A stretch of 64,000 nucleotides of DNA from Petrimonas sp. IBARAKI. GTDB taxonomy: Bacteria > Bacteroidota > Bacteroidia > Bacteroidales > Dysgonomonadaceae. How positions within the stretch are numbered: position 1 is the first letter of the stretch; each line of letters begins with the position of its first letter. Location of the stretch: the NCBI GenBank assembly GCA_002356435.2, contig AP018040.2:3348001-3412000 (forward strand). Reading direction: 5' to 3'. The notes below the pieces were generated by a model, which was not told where the DNA came from, made no database searches, and saw only the letters and a program-made list of their open reading frames with translations. Shown here piece by piece: positions 38,050 through 47,460 of the stretch. Both the position numbers and the translations under genes were made by a program.

Positions 38050-38775
38050 ATGAGCCAACAAGACGATTTATTGAAGAATTTACGCCAGACGCTCAGCGAA
38101 CAAGGTATTGAGTCGTTTCACGTGCTGGAAGACCTGGTTCCTATTGAAGAACAGATGGAGTATTTCCGTTACTTCGACCGGTTGAGGCGGGAGAATACTC
38201 CTTTTGTACGCGATGAAGAGATTGCTATTCTTTTTTCTGCCGATGAAACCATTGAAAGGAAGAAAAAAAGCTTGTCGAGGCTAGCATCCATTCCTGATGT
38301 AGGCGCGTACCGGGCAATAGAGACCTATCACAGCAGCCCGCTCGAGCCGGAATTGTTCAACTGGTCATCGATGTCGTTGGTAGGCAGCCGGATAATCTTA
38401 AGTTCCGACCTGTCCGGACAACAACAAATCTATGTCTCTTCGGGACTGGGCGGCCACGAGAAAAAACTTCGTTTCTTTGGCTTGTTTACCACAACCGACC
38501 GTCGTCCCCTGACCGATTTGCAAAAAGAGATTGTGGACCGGGAATTTCGCTTCCAGCTTAAGTTGGCTGATGTGGAAATTGAGAGATTCGACATGAAGGA
38601 TAACTATTTCACTCTGTTAATGCTTTTTCCTCTCGATTCCGACGTTCGCTCAGGCATTAACGCCGCCGTAAACGAAATAAACCAATACGGCAACTTCCTT
38701 GATCCTAAATTTTTATTTACAAACGTAAAAATCCTGTCTGATAGTGAAATAGAGCAGTTACTGGAGAAAAAATAG
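38050..38775 (+). CDS. Conserved-looking cytoplasmic protein of unknown function
   Basis: I do not recognise this family. The 241-residue product has no signal peptide, no membrane segment and no CxxC or nucleotide-binding motif. It is acidic overall, with an N-terminal helical part (LLKNLRQTLSEQGIESFHVL and IEEQMEYFRYFDRLRRENTP), a predicted mixed alpha/beta core (IILSSDLSGQQQIYVSSGLG; FTLLMLFPLDSDVRSGINAA) and a short C-terminal helix. The codon use and an exact -7 box just upstream (38035-38042) support a real gene. It lies between dut (divergent) and the PUL regulator, 60 bases downstream, but its product does not look like a carbohydrate protein. It is probably not part of the PUL. Confidence 0.72.
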   Translation: MSQQDDLLKNLRQTLSEQGIESFHVLEDLVPIEEQMEYFRYFDRLRRENTPFVRDEEIAILFSADETIERKKKSLSRLASIPDVGAYRAIETYHSSPLEPELFNWSSMSLVGSRIILSSDLSGQQQIYVSSGLGGHEKKLRFFGLFTTTDRRPLTDLQKEIVDREFRFQLKLADVEIERFDMKDNYFTLLMLFPLDSDVRSGINAAVNEINQYGNFLDPKFLFTNVKILSDSEIEQLLEKK

Positions 38776-38835
38776 GCGATACACCTTGGTTATTCCCGAC
38801 TGCAACGAGTAAGGAACTAATTATGCGCGAAAAAT

Positions 38836-41709
38836 ATGAAATTTTTTCTTGTCAAACAACTTGCGCTGCTGCTCATTACGATAAGCACCTTCCAGGCATG
38901 TTTCGCGCAAGACATACCCTTTGTTCCTCCGGCTTTTAACTACACAACTCATAACTATAACGCCGGGAATCAGAACTGGGCTGTCGCACAGGGGAGAAAC
39001 CGAGTGATCTACGTCGGCAATGATTACGGCTTGCTGAGCTTTGATGGCGCGAACTGGAAACTGACCCCGTTGCCCAGTCATTTGTCTGTTAAATCTATAT
39101 TTATAGACCATGCGTCCGGTAAGGAAAAGATTTATGTAGGGTCTTTTGAAGAATTCGGATTCTTTCAAAGAGACGAAAAAAACGAACTTCTGTACCACTC
39201 CCTGAAACATTTGATAAAGGACTTTACGTTTTACAACGATGAAGTCTGGACTATTAACAAGGTAGGAAACCGCATTTTCTTTCAGACGTTCTCGTCTTAT
39301 TTTATTTACAACGAATCCGACAACTCTCTGACAGTTGAGAAACCCTTTCCGGCTCCTCTCTACTTTTTCACGGCAGAGGATACGCTTTACGCGCAATTCA
39401 TCGACGAGCACTTCTATGTTTTCGATGGGACCCGGTTCCGTTTACTCTTGACAAAAGACAAATTCGATAACGACCAGGTTGTCTCGGTTTTGCCTTTTAA
39501 CGGAGAAATTTACCTGACAACTGCAAAAAGCGGGATTTTTTCTTTCAACCTCACGACCCAAAAACTATCCCGCCGAAAAACGACCGTAGACAATGAGTTA
39601 AAAAGTGAAACCGTAAACCGGGTAACTTCATTATCAGATTCAGTACTTGTGTTGGGCACGCTGAAACATGGCCTTTATGCTTTGAAAACAGACGGATCCC
39701 TGCTTTGGCAACTAAATCGGGACAACGGACTTTACAACAACACGGTATTGGGTTTGTTTACCGACGAAGATAAAAACCTTTGGGCAGCTCTGGACAACGG
39801 CGTTTCCCATATCCGGACCAGTTCCCCTCTTTCTTTTTTTGAACCAAAAAATATCCATATAGGGCTCGTGGAAGATATTCTTGTAAAAGACAATCAATTA
39901 TATGTAGCCACCAATCAGGGTATTTACACCTATGCTAACGAACAAAAAAAAATCTACCTGCTTCCCGATTTCAATATCCAATCATGGTTTATACGGAATT
40001 TTGATAACCAGATAATTACCGGTAACAATACAGGAACAGCCTTTATCGTAAACAATAGAAAAAAAGAACTTCCTGAAGAAAGTACCGGCGGTACGGATAT
40101 AAAGGCCATGAGAATTCACAACAGGGATTTTTTGTTGGAGTCAACCTATACAGCCCTTCAGGTCTACCTCCGGAATACTGAAGGCCAATGGGTATACAGC
40201 CACAAGATTGATAATTTCTTCGACCTGATCAATCAGGTCGAACAGGATCATGCCGGAAACATTTGGGCAACCCATATGTACAAGGGTCTTTACCGATTGC
40301 GGCTCGATGATCGGTTACAACGGGTAGTATTGCGGGAGTTTTATCCGGCCTTGGACAGCACCGCCACGGCAACAAAACCCATCCGCACCATGAAATTAAT
40401 GGGAAGGATGGTGTTTACTAATGGTAACTCTTTTTACACGTACGATGATATTGCACAAAAAATCACTCCTTTTGATCCATTGAATCAGGAACTTCCACAG
40501 CTTACCGACACGAGGAACATCGTCACCATTAACGATACCTCATTTTGGTTTCTCAGGCCCGAAGAATACACGCTGGTTAAATTTTCAACTGGAAAATACC
40601 ACATATCCGACAAAGTTCCCTTCAGCATTCTGAACAACCCTCCCAACACCGGAAGAGGGAACATGTACGTGGATAAAAACAACGTATCCTATTTCTGTTT
40701 AAACGGCGGCATCGGGAAATACAATCTATTCGACAAATTTCACGTTAACTTGCCCGGTCTAGAGATTTCAAAGATTCAGAGTTACAACCGTAAGATTGAT
40801 ACTCCGAACAACCTGCCGGTCAACAAGCGGAATGTTATTAATTTTTCAGAGAACAACCTTACGTTCGAGTTTCAATATCCCGATTACAGCAAAAAAAAAT
40901 TCACCATAGAGTGCTTTCTGGAAAATTACGATACCCGTTGGATAGCAACCGCTCCGGATTTCACCATTACCTATCCCAATTTGCCAGCTAACTCCTATAT
41001 ATTGAATTCAAGGGTGTTAAATGATATGGGAGAAGTTCTCTCAACTCTTTCCGTTCCGTTTCAAATTAAAAATCCCTGGTACAAAACTACGCTGGCTCTT
41101 ATGGTCTACCTGACACTGGCCGGATTGTTGCTCACTTATCTTATCCGGATATACATCCGGATGGTTATCAAGAGAAAGAATAAAATATTTGCACAACGGG
41201 AAAAAGAAAGAATCGCTCAGTTGGCTTGCCAGGAAAAACTTATTGCAGAGATGAAAAGCGAAAAACTACAGAATGAGCTGATATACAAGAGTAAAGAATT
41301 GGCGAATGCCACCCTGATGGTCATCAACCACCAGGAACTGCTCAATAAACTGAAAAAGGAAATACAGGAAAACATCAGAACCGGAAAATTATATCGCTCC
41401 AACGGCTCCAGTCTCGTTAAAATGATCGACAGTAACCTGTCTGGAGAAGACGAGTGGGCGTTTTTCCAAGAAAATTTTGACCTTATCCACGAAAACTTCT
41501 TTCGCAAATTAACCGAAAGATACCCCGTATTAACACCGGGTGATTTACGCCTTTGTGCCCTTCTCCGCCTTAACTACTCATCAAAAGAAATTGCAAAGAT
41601 GCTGAATCTGACATTGCGTGGAGTTGAAGCCGCCCGATACCGTTTAAGAAAGAAACTTAACCTCGAAGAAGAAGAAAACCTGGTATCTTTTGTGATTAAT
41701 TTCACTTAA
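38836..41709 (+). CDS. Membrane-bound PUL regulator: sensor propeller, triple-Tyr domain, LuxR-type HTH
   Basis: A 957-residue transcription regulator anchored in the inner membrane. A signal segment (MKFFLVKQLALLLITISTFQ) starts it. Residues about 30-640 hold periplasmic beta-propeller-type repeats (for example GNDYGLLSFDGANWKLTPLP, LFTDEDKNLWAALDNGVSHI, IWATHMYKGLYRL). Residues about 675-745 fit the triple-tyrosine (Y_Y_Y) domain: ENNLTFEFQYPDYSKKKFTI through NLPANSYILNSRVLNDMGE. One membrane helix follows at about 752-772, then a cytoplasmic coiled coil, and a LuxR-type helix-turn-helix at about 895-957 (LTPGDLRLCALLRLNYSSKE to AARYRLRKKLNL). There is no histidine kinase or receiver domain, unlike hybrid two-component PUL regulators. 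Position directly upstream of susC suggests that it senses the liberated glycan in the periplasm and activates the locus. Confidence 0.88.
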   Translation: MKFFLVKQLALLLITISTFQACFAQDIPFVPPAFNYTTHNYNAGNQNWAVAQGRNRVIYVGNDYGLLSFDGANWKLTPLPSHLSVKSIFIDHASGKEKIYVGSFEEFGFFQRDEKNELLYHSLKHLIKDFTFYNDEVWTINKVGNRIFFQTFSSYFIYNESDNSLTVEKPFPAPLYFFTAEDTLYAQFIDEHFYVFDGTRFRLLLTKDKFDNDQVVSVLPFNGEIYLTTAKSGIFSFNLTTQKLSRRKTTVDNELKSETVNRVTSLSDSVLVLGTLKHGLYALKTDGSLLWQLNRDNGLYNNTVLGLFTDEDKNLWAALDNGVSHIRTSSPLSFFEPKNIHIGLVEDILVKDNQLYVATNQGIYTYANEQKKIYLLPDFNIQSWFIRNFDNQIITGNNTGTAFIVNNRKKELPEESTGGTDIKAMRIHNRDFLLESTYTALQVYLRNTEGQWVYSHKIDNFFDLINQVEQDHAGNIWATHMYKGLYRLRLDDRLQRVVLREFYPALDSTATATKPIRTMKLMGRMVFTNGNSFYTYDDIAQKITPFDPLNQELPQLTDTRNIVTINDTSFWFLRPEEYTLVKFSTGKYHISDKVPFSILNNPPNTGRGNMYVDKNNVSYFCLNGGIGKYNLFDKFHVNLPGLEISKIQSYNRKIDTPNNLPVNKRNVINFSENNLTFEFQYPDYSKKKFTIECFLENYDTRWIATAPDFTITYPNLPANSYILNSRVLNDMGEVLSTLSVPFQIKNPWYKTTLALMVYLTLAGLLLTYLIRIYIRMVIKRKNKIFAQREKERIAQLACQEKLIAEMKSEKLQNELIYKSKELANATLMVINHQELLNKLKKEIQENIRTGKLYRSNGSSLVKMIDSNLSGEDEWAFFQENFDLIHENFFRKLTERYPVLTPGDLRLCALLRLNYSSKEIAKMLNLTLRGVEAARYRLRKKLNLEEEENLVSFVINFT

Positions 41710-41742
41710 CCACTTCGTTTTATCGTATTAATAACACTTATT

Positions 41743-41821
41743 TATACTGCTCATATACTGTATTTTATGTATGAAAACGTATATAAACAGTACCCTTTAA
41801 AAACATGTTATACAACATAAC
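41743..41821. promoter_or_regulatory. Candidate operator region upstream of susC
   Basis: ATACTG occurs at 41744-41749 and 41755-41760, one helical turn (11 bp) apart, and the inverse ACAGTA lies at 41787-41792. GTTAT (41807-41811) and ATAAC (41817-41821) form a further short inverted repeat. All lie in the 214-base gap between the regulator and susC. No exact TAnnTTTG box is seen here. Confidence 0.4.
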
Positions 41822-41923
41822 GTAATTTAAATGAGGTGCTTTATTATGTATGCGCATAAAAATGACGTTAATTTGGTTCAGAAACTTGATTATTTAAATA
41901 ACAAATTAAAAGCATTTGAATCC

Positions 41924-44900
41924 ATGAAATTAAAAACTATCCTCATTCTTTGCTTTCTGTTATTCCTTGTTGGCCTATCCGCCCAACAGCCAATTACCGT
42001 CTCGGGAACAGTAACAGAAGGAGCTACAGGCGACCCTGCGATAGGGGTTACCGTATTGGTGAAAGGTACAACCAGCGGAACGGTTACCGGTATCGGTGGA
42101 GATTATACGCTGTCTAATGTACCCGCCAATGCGACGTTAATGTTCAGTTATATCGGTATGTTGACCGTTGAGGAGAGTGTAAACGGACGATCCGTCATCA
42201 ACATTTCGATGCTGGAAGATGTTAAGGCCCTGGACGAAGTAGTGGTAATCGGGTACGGCACCGCACGTAAAAGGGACTTAACCGGCTCAATTGTCAGTGT
42301 GAGCGCCGGTGAAATAGCAGACAGACCATCGGCAAATCCATTAGCATCGCTGCAGGGAAAGGTTGCTGGAGTGCAAATTGTAAACACCGGGCGAGCTGGA
42401 CAAGATCCTGAAATTCGCATCAGAGGGACAAACTCCATTAACGGATACAAACCTCTATACATTGTAGATGGGCTATTTTCGGATAACATCAGCCATATTA
42501 ATCCATCGGACGTTGAATCTATGGAGATATTAAAAGACCCGTCATCGCTGGCCATTTTTGGAGTACGCGGCGCCAATGGAGTTATTATAATCTCTACGAA
42601 AAAGGCAAAGGCGGGTCAAACCATTGTCAACCTGAATACTTCTTTCGGTTTCAAAGAGATTTACGATAGAATCGATCTGACAAATGCTGCTCAGTTTAAG
42701 GAGCTGTATGATGAGCAACGAAATAATCAGGGTGCGCAGCCTTATAACTACAACTATTGGGGTGCAGACACAGACTGGCAGGATGAAATGTTTCAGTCCG
42801 GATTTATCACGAACAACAACATCAGTATAACCGGATCCGGAGATAGGAGCAGGTTCTACATGGGATTGGGATACACTTCGGAAGAAGGCTCCATCCAAAC
42901 GGAGAAATTTTCGAAAATCACCGTAAACCTCAGCAGCGAATACAACGTTACCGATTTTCTGAAGTTCGGGTTCCAGGTAAACGGCGCGAAGAGCAAGACT
43001 CCCGACGCTAAGGGAGTAGGGTCCATTGTAAGAGCAGCTCCCATTGCTCCAACATTTTACGACTATACAGATCCGTTGACCGACAAGACAGAGCGTCTGC
43101 TGCACACCATGCCAGAATTTCAGCGCGCTCAACTGTGGAATCCACTGGTGGAGACATACATCAGAGGCAATCACAACCTGGGGGTGAACCACAGGGTGGC
43201 GGGAAATATCTACGGTGAATTGAAACTCCTTGAGAACTTCACTTTCAAAACAACGTTGTCTCTGGATTATGCGATAAACGAAGCGCGTGCTTTTTCACCG
43301 GTCGTCTATTTTTATAATCCCGATATTCCAGGCAAGGAAAATGTTCAGGACAGGCAATCCATCTCACAAGTAAAGTCAACGGAATATGCCGCGCAAGGTG
43401 ATCATATCTTGACGTATCAGAACACATTTGACGACGTACATTCGCTGACTGTGATGGGTGGTATAACGACCAATTATCGTGAATTTTCATTGCTGGAGGG
43501 TGAACGCAGCGAGTTACTGGATAAAATATATTTTTCGGTACCCAACGACAATTACGACAAATGGTGGTTGACGGCATTAAATTCAGATGGAGCTAAAAAT
43601 CAATACGACACCGATAAGAACCATCAATGGAGACGGTTCACAATGTCCTATCTCCTGCGGGGATTATACAGTTACGACAACCGCTATTTATTGAACGGTT
43701 CTTTCCGGCGCGACGGTTCATCGGTGTTCCGCGGAGTGGGAAATACGTGGGAAAACTTCTATTCCTTCGGAACCGCATGGGTAGTGTCTGAAGAAGATTT
43801 TATGAAAGAGCAACGGGTTATTGACTACCTGAAACTGAAAGGCTCCTGGGGAGTCTTGGGAACAGAAAATACCGGGAGGAGTGTTTATCCTACTTATCCG
43901 GAACTCACTTCTGTGGGGAGCGCTGTGTTTGGTCCAAACGAAAACATAATCCCTGGATACACGAAAATCTACAATGTTCAGGATTTAAAATGGGAAAAAA
44001 CCTATTCCTGGGAAGCAGGGATTGAAATAAATCTGCTCAACCAGAGATTGAGGATCGAGCCGGTTTACTACAACAAGAGGACAAAGGATATTATTGTATT
44101 GCTCGATTCACGTGGAGGAGCCTTTAACTCGTTGGAAAACCTGGGAGATATCGAAAACAAGGGACTGGAGTTAACCGCTTTGTGGAACGATAAGATCGGA
44201 GAATCGGGATTTACCTATTCCGTCGGTGCTAACCTTACCAGCATCAAAAACAAGGTTCTGTCCCTTGGTCGTGATGAAGGGGATGCCATTTATGAAGGTA
44301 TGGCAAGAACGGTCGCCGGATACCCCATTGCCTATTTTTATGGCTATCAGGTAAACGGTATTTATCAAAACAACGAAGATATCAGGCAGTCAGAACCGAA
44401 CAATGTATTTGCCGTAAAACCCGGAGATTTAAAATTTAAAGACGTAAACGGAGATGGAAAAATTGATCAGGATGACAGGACCATGATTGGGAAGCCGACT
44501 CCCGACTATACCTACGGCTTGAACGTTAATCTAGCTTACAGGGGTTTTGACTTTGGGGTTGATATGATGGGTGTCTACGGAAATGAGGTCTACCGCGATT
44601 GGGACACCTCATCGTTTGCTCAATTCAATTATCTGACTAAACGCATGAACAGGTGGAACGGTGAAGGGACGTCCAACTGGGAACCCATTTTGGATCCAAG
44701 CAGAGCTATCAACCGGGCCTATTCAAGTTACTACATCGAAGACGGTAGTTTCTTCCGCCTGCGTAACCTTCAACTGGGATACACCTTTCCTGGATCTTTA
44801 CTGGACAAGCTTTACCTGAAATCACTGCGTATCTATGCCAATGTCCAGAACTTGAAGACCTGGCACAAAAATACGGGATATACTCCGGAAATTGGAGGAA

Positions 44901-44980
44901 GCGCTGTAAGATCGGGAATTGATGGAGGCACTTATCCAATGCCGGCAATCTATACATTCGGATTAAACCTAACATTCTAA
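41924..44980 (+). CDS. susC: SusC/RagA-type TonB-dependent outer-membrane transporter
   Basis: A 1018-residue TonB-dependent porin that imports oligosaccharides through the outer membrane together with its SusD lid. The signal peptide is MKLKTILILCFLLFLVGLSA (cleavage near 20). Residues about 25-110 form the carboxypeptidase-regulatory-like domain (ITVSGTVTEGATGDPAIGVT). The TonB box and plug follow: LDEVVVIGYGTARKRDLTGS at about 103-122, then VQIVNTGRAGQDPEIRIRGT. The C-terminal ~800 residues form the 22-strand barrel, ending PAIYTFGLNLTF with the terminal aromatic residue expected of outer-membrane barrels. I moved the start from 41831 to ATG 41924 because only that gives a signal peptide. 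It lies 214 bases after the regulator and 103 bases before susD, so it heads the PUL operon. Confidence 0.96.
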   Translation: MKLKTILILCFLLFLVGLSAQQPITVSGTVTEGATGDPAIGVTVLVKGTTSGTVTGIGGDYTLSNVPANATLMFSYIGMLTVEESVNGRSVINISMLEDVKALDEVVVIGYGTARKRDLTGSIVSVSAGEIADRPSANPLASLQGKVAGVQIVNTGRAGQDPEIRIRGTNSINGYKPLYIVDGLFSDNISHINPSDVESMEILKDPSSLAIFGVRGANGVIIISTKKAKAGQTIVNLNTSFGFKEIYDRIDLTNAAQFKELYDEQRNNQGAQPYNYNYWGADTDWQDEMFQSGFITNNNISITGSGDRSRFYMGLGYTSEEGSIQTEKFSKITVNLSSEYNVTDFLKFGFQVNGAKSKTPDAKGVGSIVRAAPIAPTFYDYTDPLTDKTERLLHTMPEFQRAQLWNPLVETYIRGNHNLGVNHRVAGNIYGELKLLENFTFKTTLSLDYAINEARAFSPVVYFYNPDIPGKENVQDRQSISQVKSTEYAAQGDHILTYQNTFDDVHSLTVMGGITTNYREFSLLEGERSELLDKIYFSVPNDNYDKWWLTALNSDGAKNQYDTDKNHQWRRFTMSYLLRGLYSYDNRYLLNGSFRRDGSSVFRGVGNTWENFYSFGTAWVVSEEDFMKEQRVIDYLKLKGSWGVLGTENTGRSVYPTYPELTSVGSAVFGPNENIIPGYTKIYNVQDLKWEKTYSWEAGIEINLLNQRLRIEPVYYNKRTKDIIVLLDSRGGAFNSLENLGDIENKGLELTALWNDKIGESGFTYSVGANLTSIKNKVLSLGRDEGDAIYEGMARTVAGYPIAYFYGYQVNGIYQNNEDIRQSEPNNVFAVKPGDLKFKDVNGDGKIDQDDRTMIGKPTPDYTYGLNVNLAYRGFDFGVDMMGVYGNEVYRDWDTSSFAQFNYLTKRMNRWNGEGTSNWEPILDPSRAINRAYSSYYIEDGSFFRLRNLQLGYTFPGSLLDKLYLKSLRIYANVQNLKTWHKNTGYTPEIGGSAVRSGIDGGTYPMPAIYTFGLNLTF

Positions 44981-45083
44981 ACTACAACAGGACATTAGGG
45001 AACGTGCGAGTAAATCAGTTGCTTCCGTGCAAAGGGTCACCGCAAGTCCCGCAAGACTTAAACAAGAAATAAAAACGAATCGT

Positions 45084-46622
45084 ATGAAAAATAGAATAAA
45101 AAAATCAATAGCTGTTTGCGTTATGGGATTATTGGCATTAACGCAAATCGGTTGCAGCGACCTGTTGGATCAGGAGCCGCAGGGGAAATGGGTTGACGGG
45201 GATAATCCGGGCGGGTCCTTTCAAACGGATGTATTTTCGTTGTACGCCCGCATGAAAGGATGGGGAGTAACCGGCGGCATACCAGCATTTGCCGTACACA
45301 GCATTCGTAGCGAGGACGTGGAGAAGGGAAGCACACTTTCCGATGGTTCCGACGTGGCCTCCATGTACGATAATTTTAACTACAACGCTTCAGACGGCAA
45401 TTTAGCCAGTTATTACTCGAGCAACTACGCCCTTATCCACACGGCAAATACTGTTCTTGCAAACATTAAGGAGGCGGAAGAGGGCGGCATCCAGTTGACT
45501 GAAATCGATCTGGCCTGCAGAGGCGAGGCTTACTTCTTCCGCGCATTCCTCTATTTTAATTTGATAAGAGCATACGGCCAGGTTCCGTTGATAAATTTCA
45601 AGATCAAGGATGCCGCCGAAACAAATATCCCCAAATCGACGGAGGCGGAGATATACGCTCAAATCGATGCAGATTTAACCGAAGCGGAGAGCCTGTTGCC
45701 GGAACAATGGGAATCGAAATACCTGGGACGTGTCACATGGGGGGCAGCCCGTGCCCTGCACGCTAAAACATATATGCAAAGGAATGATTGGTCTAACATG
45801 CTCCAGGCGTCATCCGATGTTATCCAATCGGGCCTGTACGACCTGAACACGCCTTTCGACAGAATATTCCGGGAAAGCGGTGAAAATTCAAGCGAATCCA
45901 TTTTCGAATTGCAGTGCACCGCTACAGCAGCACTACCGGGCAGCACCGATATAGGGAGTCAGTATGCACAGGTACAAGGCGTGAGGGGTGCCGGGATGTG
46001 GGACCTGGGTTGGGGATGGAATTGTCCTACTCCCAACCTGGCCAGCACCTTTGAGGCCGGAGATCCGAGAAAAGACGAAACCTTGCTCTATTTTCTCAAG
46101 CCTGGAGAAGATCCTAATTCTATTCAGGCCAATAAGCCTTACGGTGAAAAGCCGGTAGCTCAGGAAGTGATGAACCGCTATTACAACAAAAAAGTATATA
46201 CTGATCCGGCTAAACGCACGCAGTTCAACCGGTTTGGCTATTGGATGAACATTCGCATGATACGCGTGTCTGAAATGTACCTGATTGCGGCTGAAGCGTC
46301 CAATGAGCTCGGTCAGACCGGCGACGCCATGGAGTACCTGGAAATGGTTCGAGCCCGTGCCCGCGGCGGAAATGCGGATATTTTACCCAAGATAACCACG
46401 ATGGACCAGGCAGAAATGCGCGATGCGATACGCCACGAAAGGAGAGTGGAACTCGCCATGGAATGGGACCGCTTCTATGACCTTGTCCGCTGGGGTATTG
46501 CCAGGGAGGTACTGCATGCTGCAGGGAAGACGAATTATCAGGATAAACACGCTCTGTTGCCTTTGCCACAGGCAGAAGTGGATAAGTCGAACGGCGTGTT
46601 GGTACAAAACCCCAATTATTAA
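45084..46622 (+). CDS. susD: SusD/RagB-type surface glycan-binding lipoprotein
   Basis: A 512-residue outer-membrane lipoprotein that pairs with the SusC above and captures glycan at the cell surface. The lipobox is TQIGC with Cys 24; the sequence after it, SDLLDQEPQGKW, is typical. Helical TPR-like scaffolding is seen in CRGEAYFFRAFLYFNLIRAY and WGAARALHAKTYMQRNDW; the C-terminal end shows the RagB family run RMIRVSEMYLIAAEASNELG, then IRHERRVELAMEWDRFYDLV. The ending WGIAREVLHAAGKT is also typical. Start ATG 45084 gives a normal lipoprotein signal; the longer frame from 45027 does not. It precedes the LamG lipoprotein. Confidence 0.95.
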   Translation: MKNRIKKSIAVCVMGLLALTQIGCSDLLDQEPQGKWVDGDNPGGSFQTDVFSLYARMKGWGVTGGIPAFAVHSIRSEDVEKGSTLSDGSDVASMYDNFNYNASDGNLASYYSSNYALIHTANTVLANIKEAEEGGIQLTEIDLACRGEAYFFRAFLYFNLIRAYGQVPLINFKIKDAAETNIPKSTEAEIYAQIDADLTEAESLLPEQWESKYLGRVTWGAARALHAKTYMQRNDWSNMLQASSDVIQSGLYDLNTPFDRIFRESGENSSESIFELQCTATAALPGSTDIGSQYAQVQGVRGAGMWDLGWGWNCPTPNLASTFEAGDPRKDETLLYFLKPGEDPNSIQANKPYGEKPVAQEVMNRYYNKKVYTDPAKRTQFNRFGYWMNIRMIRVSEMYLIAAEASNELGQTGDAMEYLEMVRARARGGNADILPKITTMDQAEMRDAIRHERRVELAMEWDRFYDLVRWGIAREVLHAAGKTNYQDKHALLPLPQAEVDKSNGVLVQNPNY

Positions 46623-46645
46623 CCTAAAAATAATATCTCACGATT

Positions 46646-47458
46646 ATGAAGAAAAGAACATTTATTTATCAACTTGTATTGATAACCGTTTTAGGATTGG
46701 TGATCTCTTCCTGTTTCCAAGACTTGGGCCAAAATCCACCGTTCGACTATCCTGAGGAGCCTCCGAAACCGCCCATCAGTGAAGACGGACAACTATTTTA
46801 CATGACATTCAACGACAATTATAAGGATGCTAGAAGTAATAAAGAGGCTTCCATAACAGGAAATCCCGGATTTGCGGGGGGAAAGGTTGAAAAAGCCTAT
46901 GCCGGAGCTAAAGACAGCTACCTCACCTTTAAGTTATCCGATATGCCGGCAGCGCTTGGACCCGCTGTAACAGTAGGATTCTGGTATAAAGTAAATGCCA
47001 GTCCCGACAGAGCAGGTATCATCGTGATCGGTCCTGTATCGGAAGGAGCGCCTGCAAATGCGCAAAACAACAGGACATCGGGTTTCCGGATATTCCGCGA
47101 AAATGCAGGGGGAAAACAACGAATCAAAGCCAATGTAGGCAACGGAACTGCAGACGGCTGGCTTGACGGAGGGGATAAAGCCGACATCGATCCCACCATC
47201 TCCCCGTGGAAATACCTTGCGTTGGTATTGACTGAGGGAAAAGCGTTTTTCTATATCGACGGGGAGGAAGTAGCCTCATCCGATTTATCAAAAGTAAGCT
47301 GGGCCGGATGCGACATAATGTCTATCGGATCGGGAGAACCTCGTTTCAACGAATGGGGGCACCTCTCGGACAACAGTTTGATCGATGAGCTGCGGATATA
47401 CAATAAGGCGTTGACTGCATCACAGATCAAGGAAATTGTAAATCACGATACGGAATAG
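46646..47458 (+). CDS. LamG/concanavalin-like surface lipoprotein, candidate glycan-binding protein
   Basis: A 270-residue lipoprotein: signal MKKRTFIYQLVLITVLGLVI and lipobox ISSC (Cys 23), followed by a Pro/Asp-rich spacer. The region from about 65 to 265 is a laminin-G/concanavalin A-like jelly roll: LGPAVTVGFWYKVNASPDRA, WKYLALVLTEGKAFFYIDGE, NSLIDELRIYNKALTASQIK. The last stretch is the classic LamG ending. In PULs the gene after susD often encodes an extra surface glycan-binding protein; this fits that place. Such domains occur both in binders and in enzymes, so binding is inferred. It follows susD by 23 bases and precedes the GH144 gene by 2 bases, clearly one operon. Confidence 0.8.
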   Translation: MKKRTFIYQLVLITVLGLVISSCFQDLGQNPPFDYPEEPPKPPISEDGQLFYMTFNDNYKDARSNKEASITGNPGFAGGKVEKAYAGAKDSYLTFKLSDMPAALGPAVTVGFWYKVNASPDRAGIIVIGPVSEGAPANAQNNRTSGFRIFRENAGGKQRIKANVGNGTADGWLDGGDKADIDPTISPWKYLALVLTEGKAFFYIDGEEVASSDLSKVSWAGCDIMSIGSGEPRFNEWGHLSDNSLIDELRIYNKALTASQIKEIVNHDTE

Positions 47459-47460
47459 TC

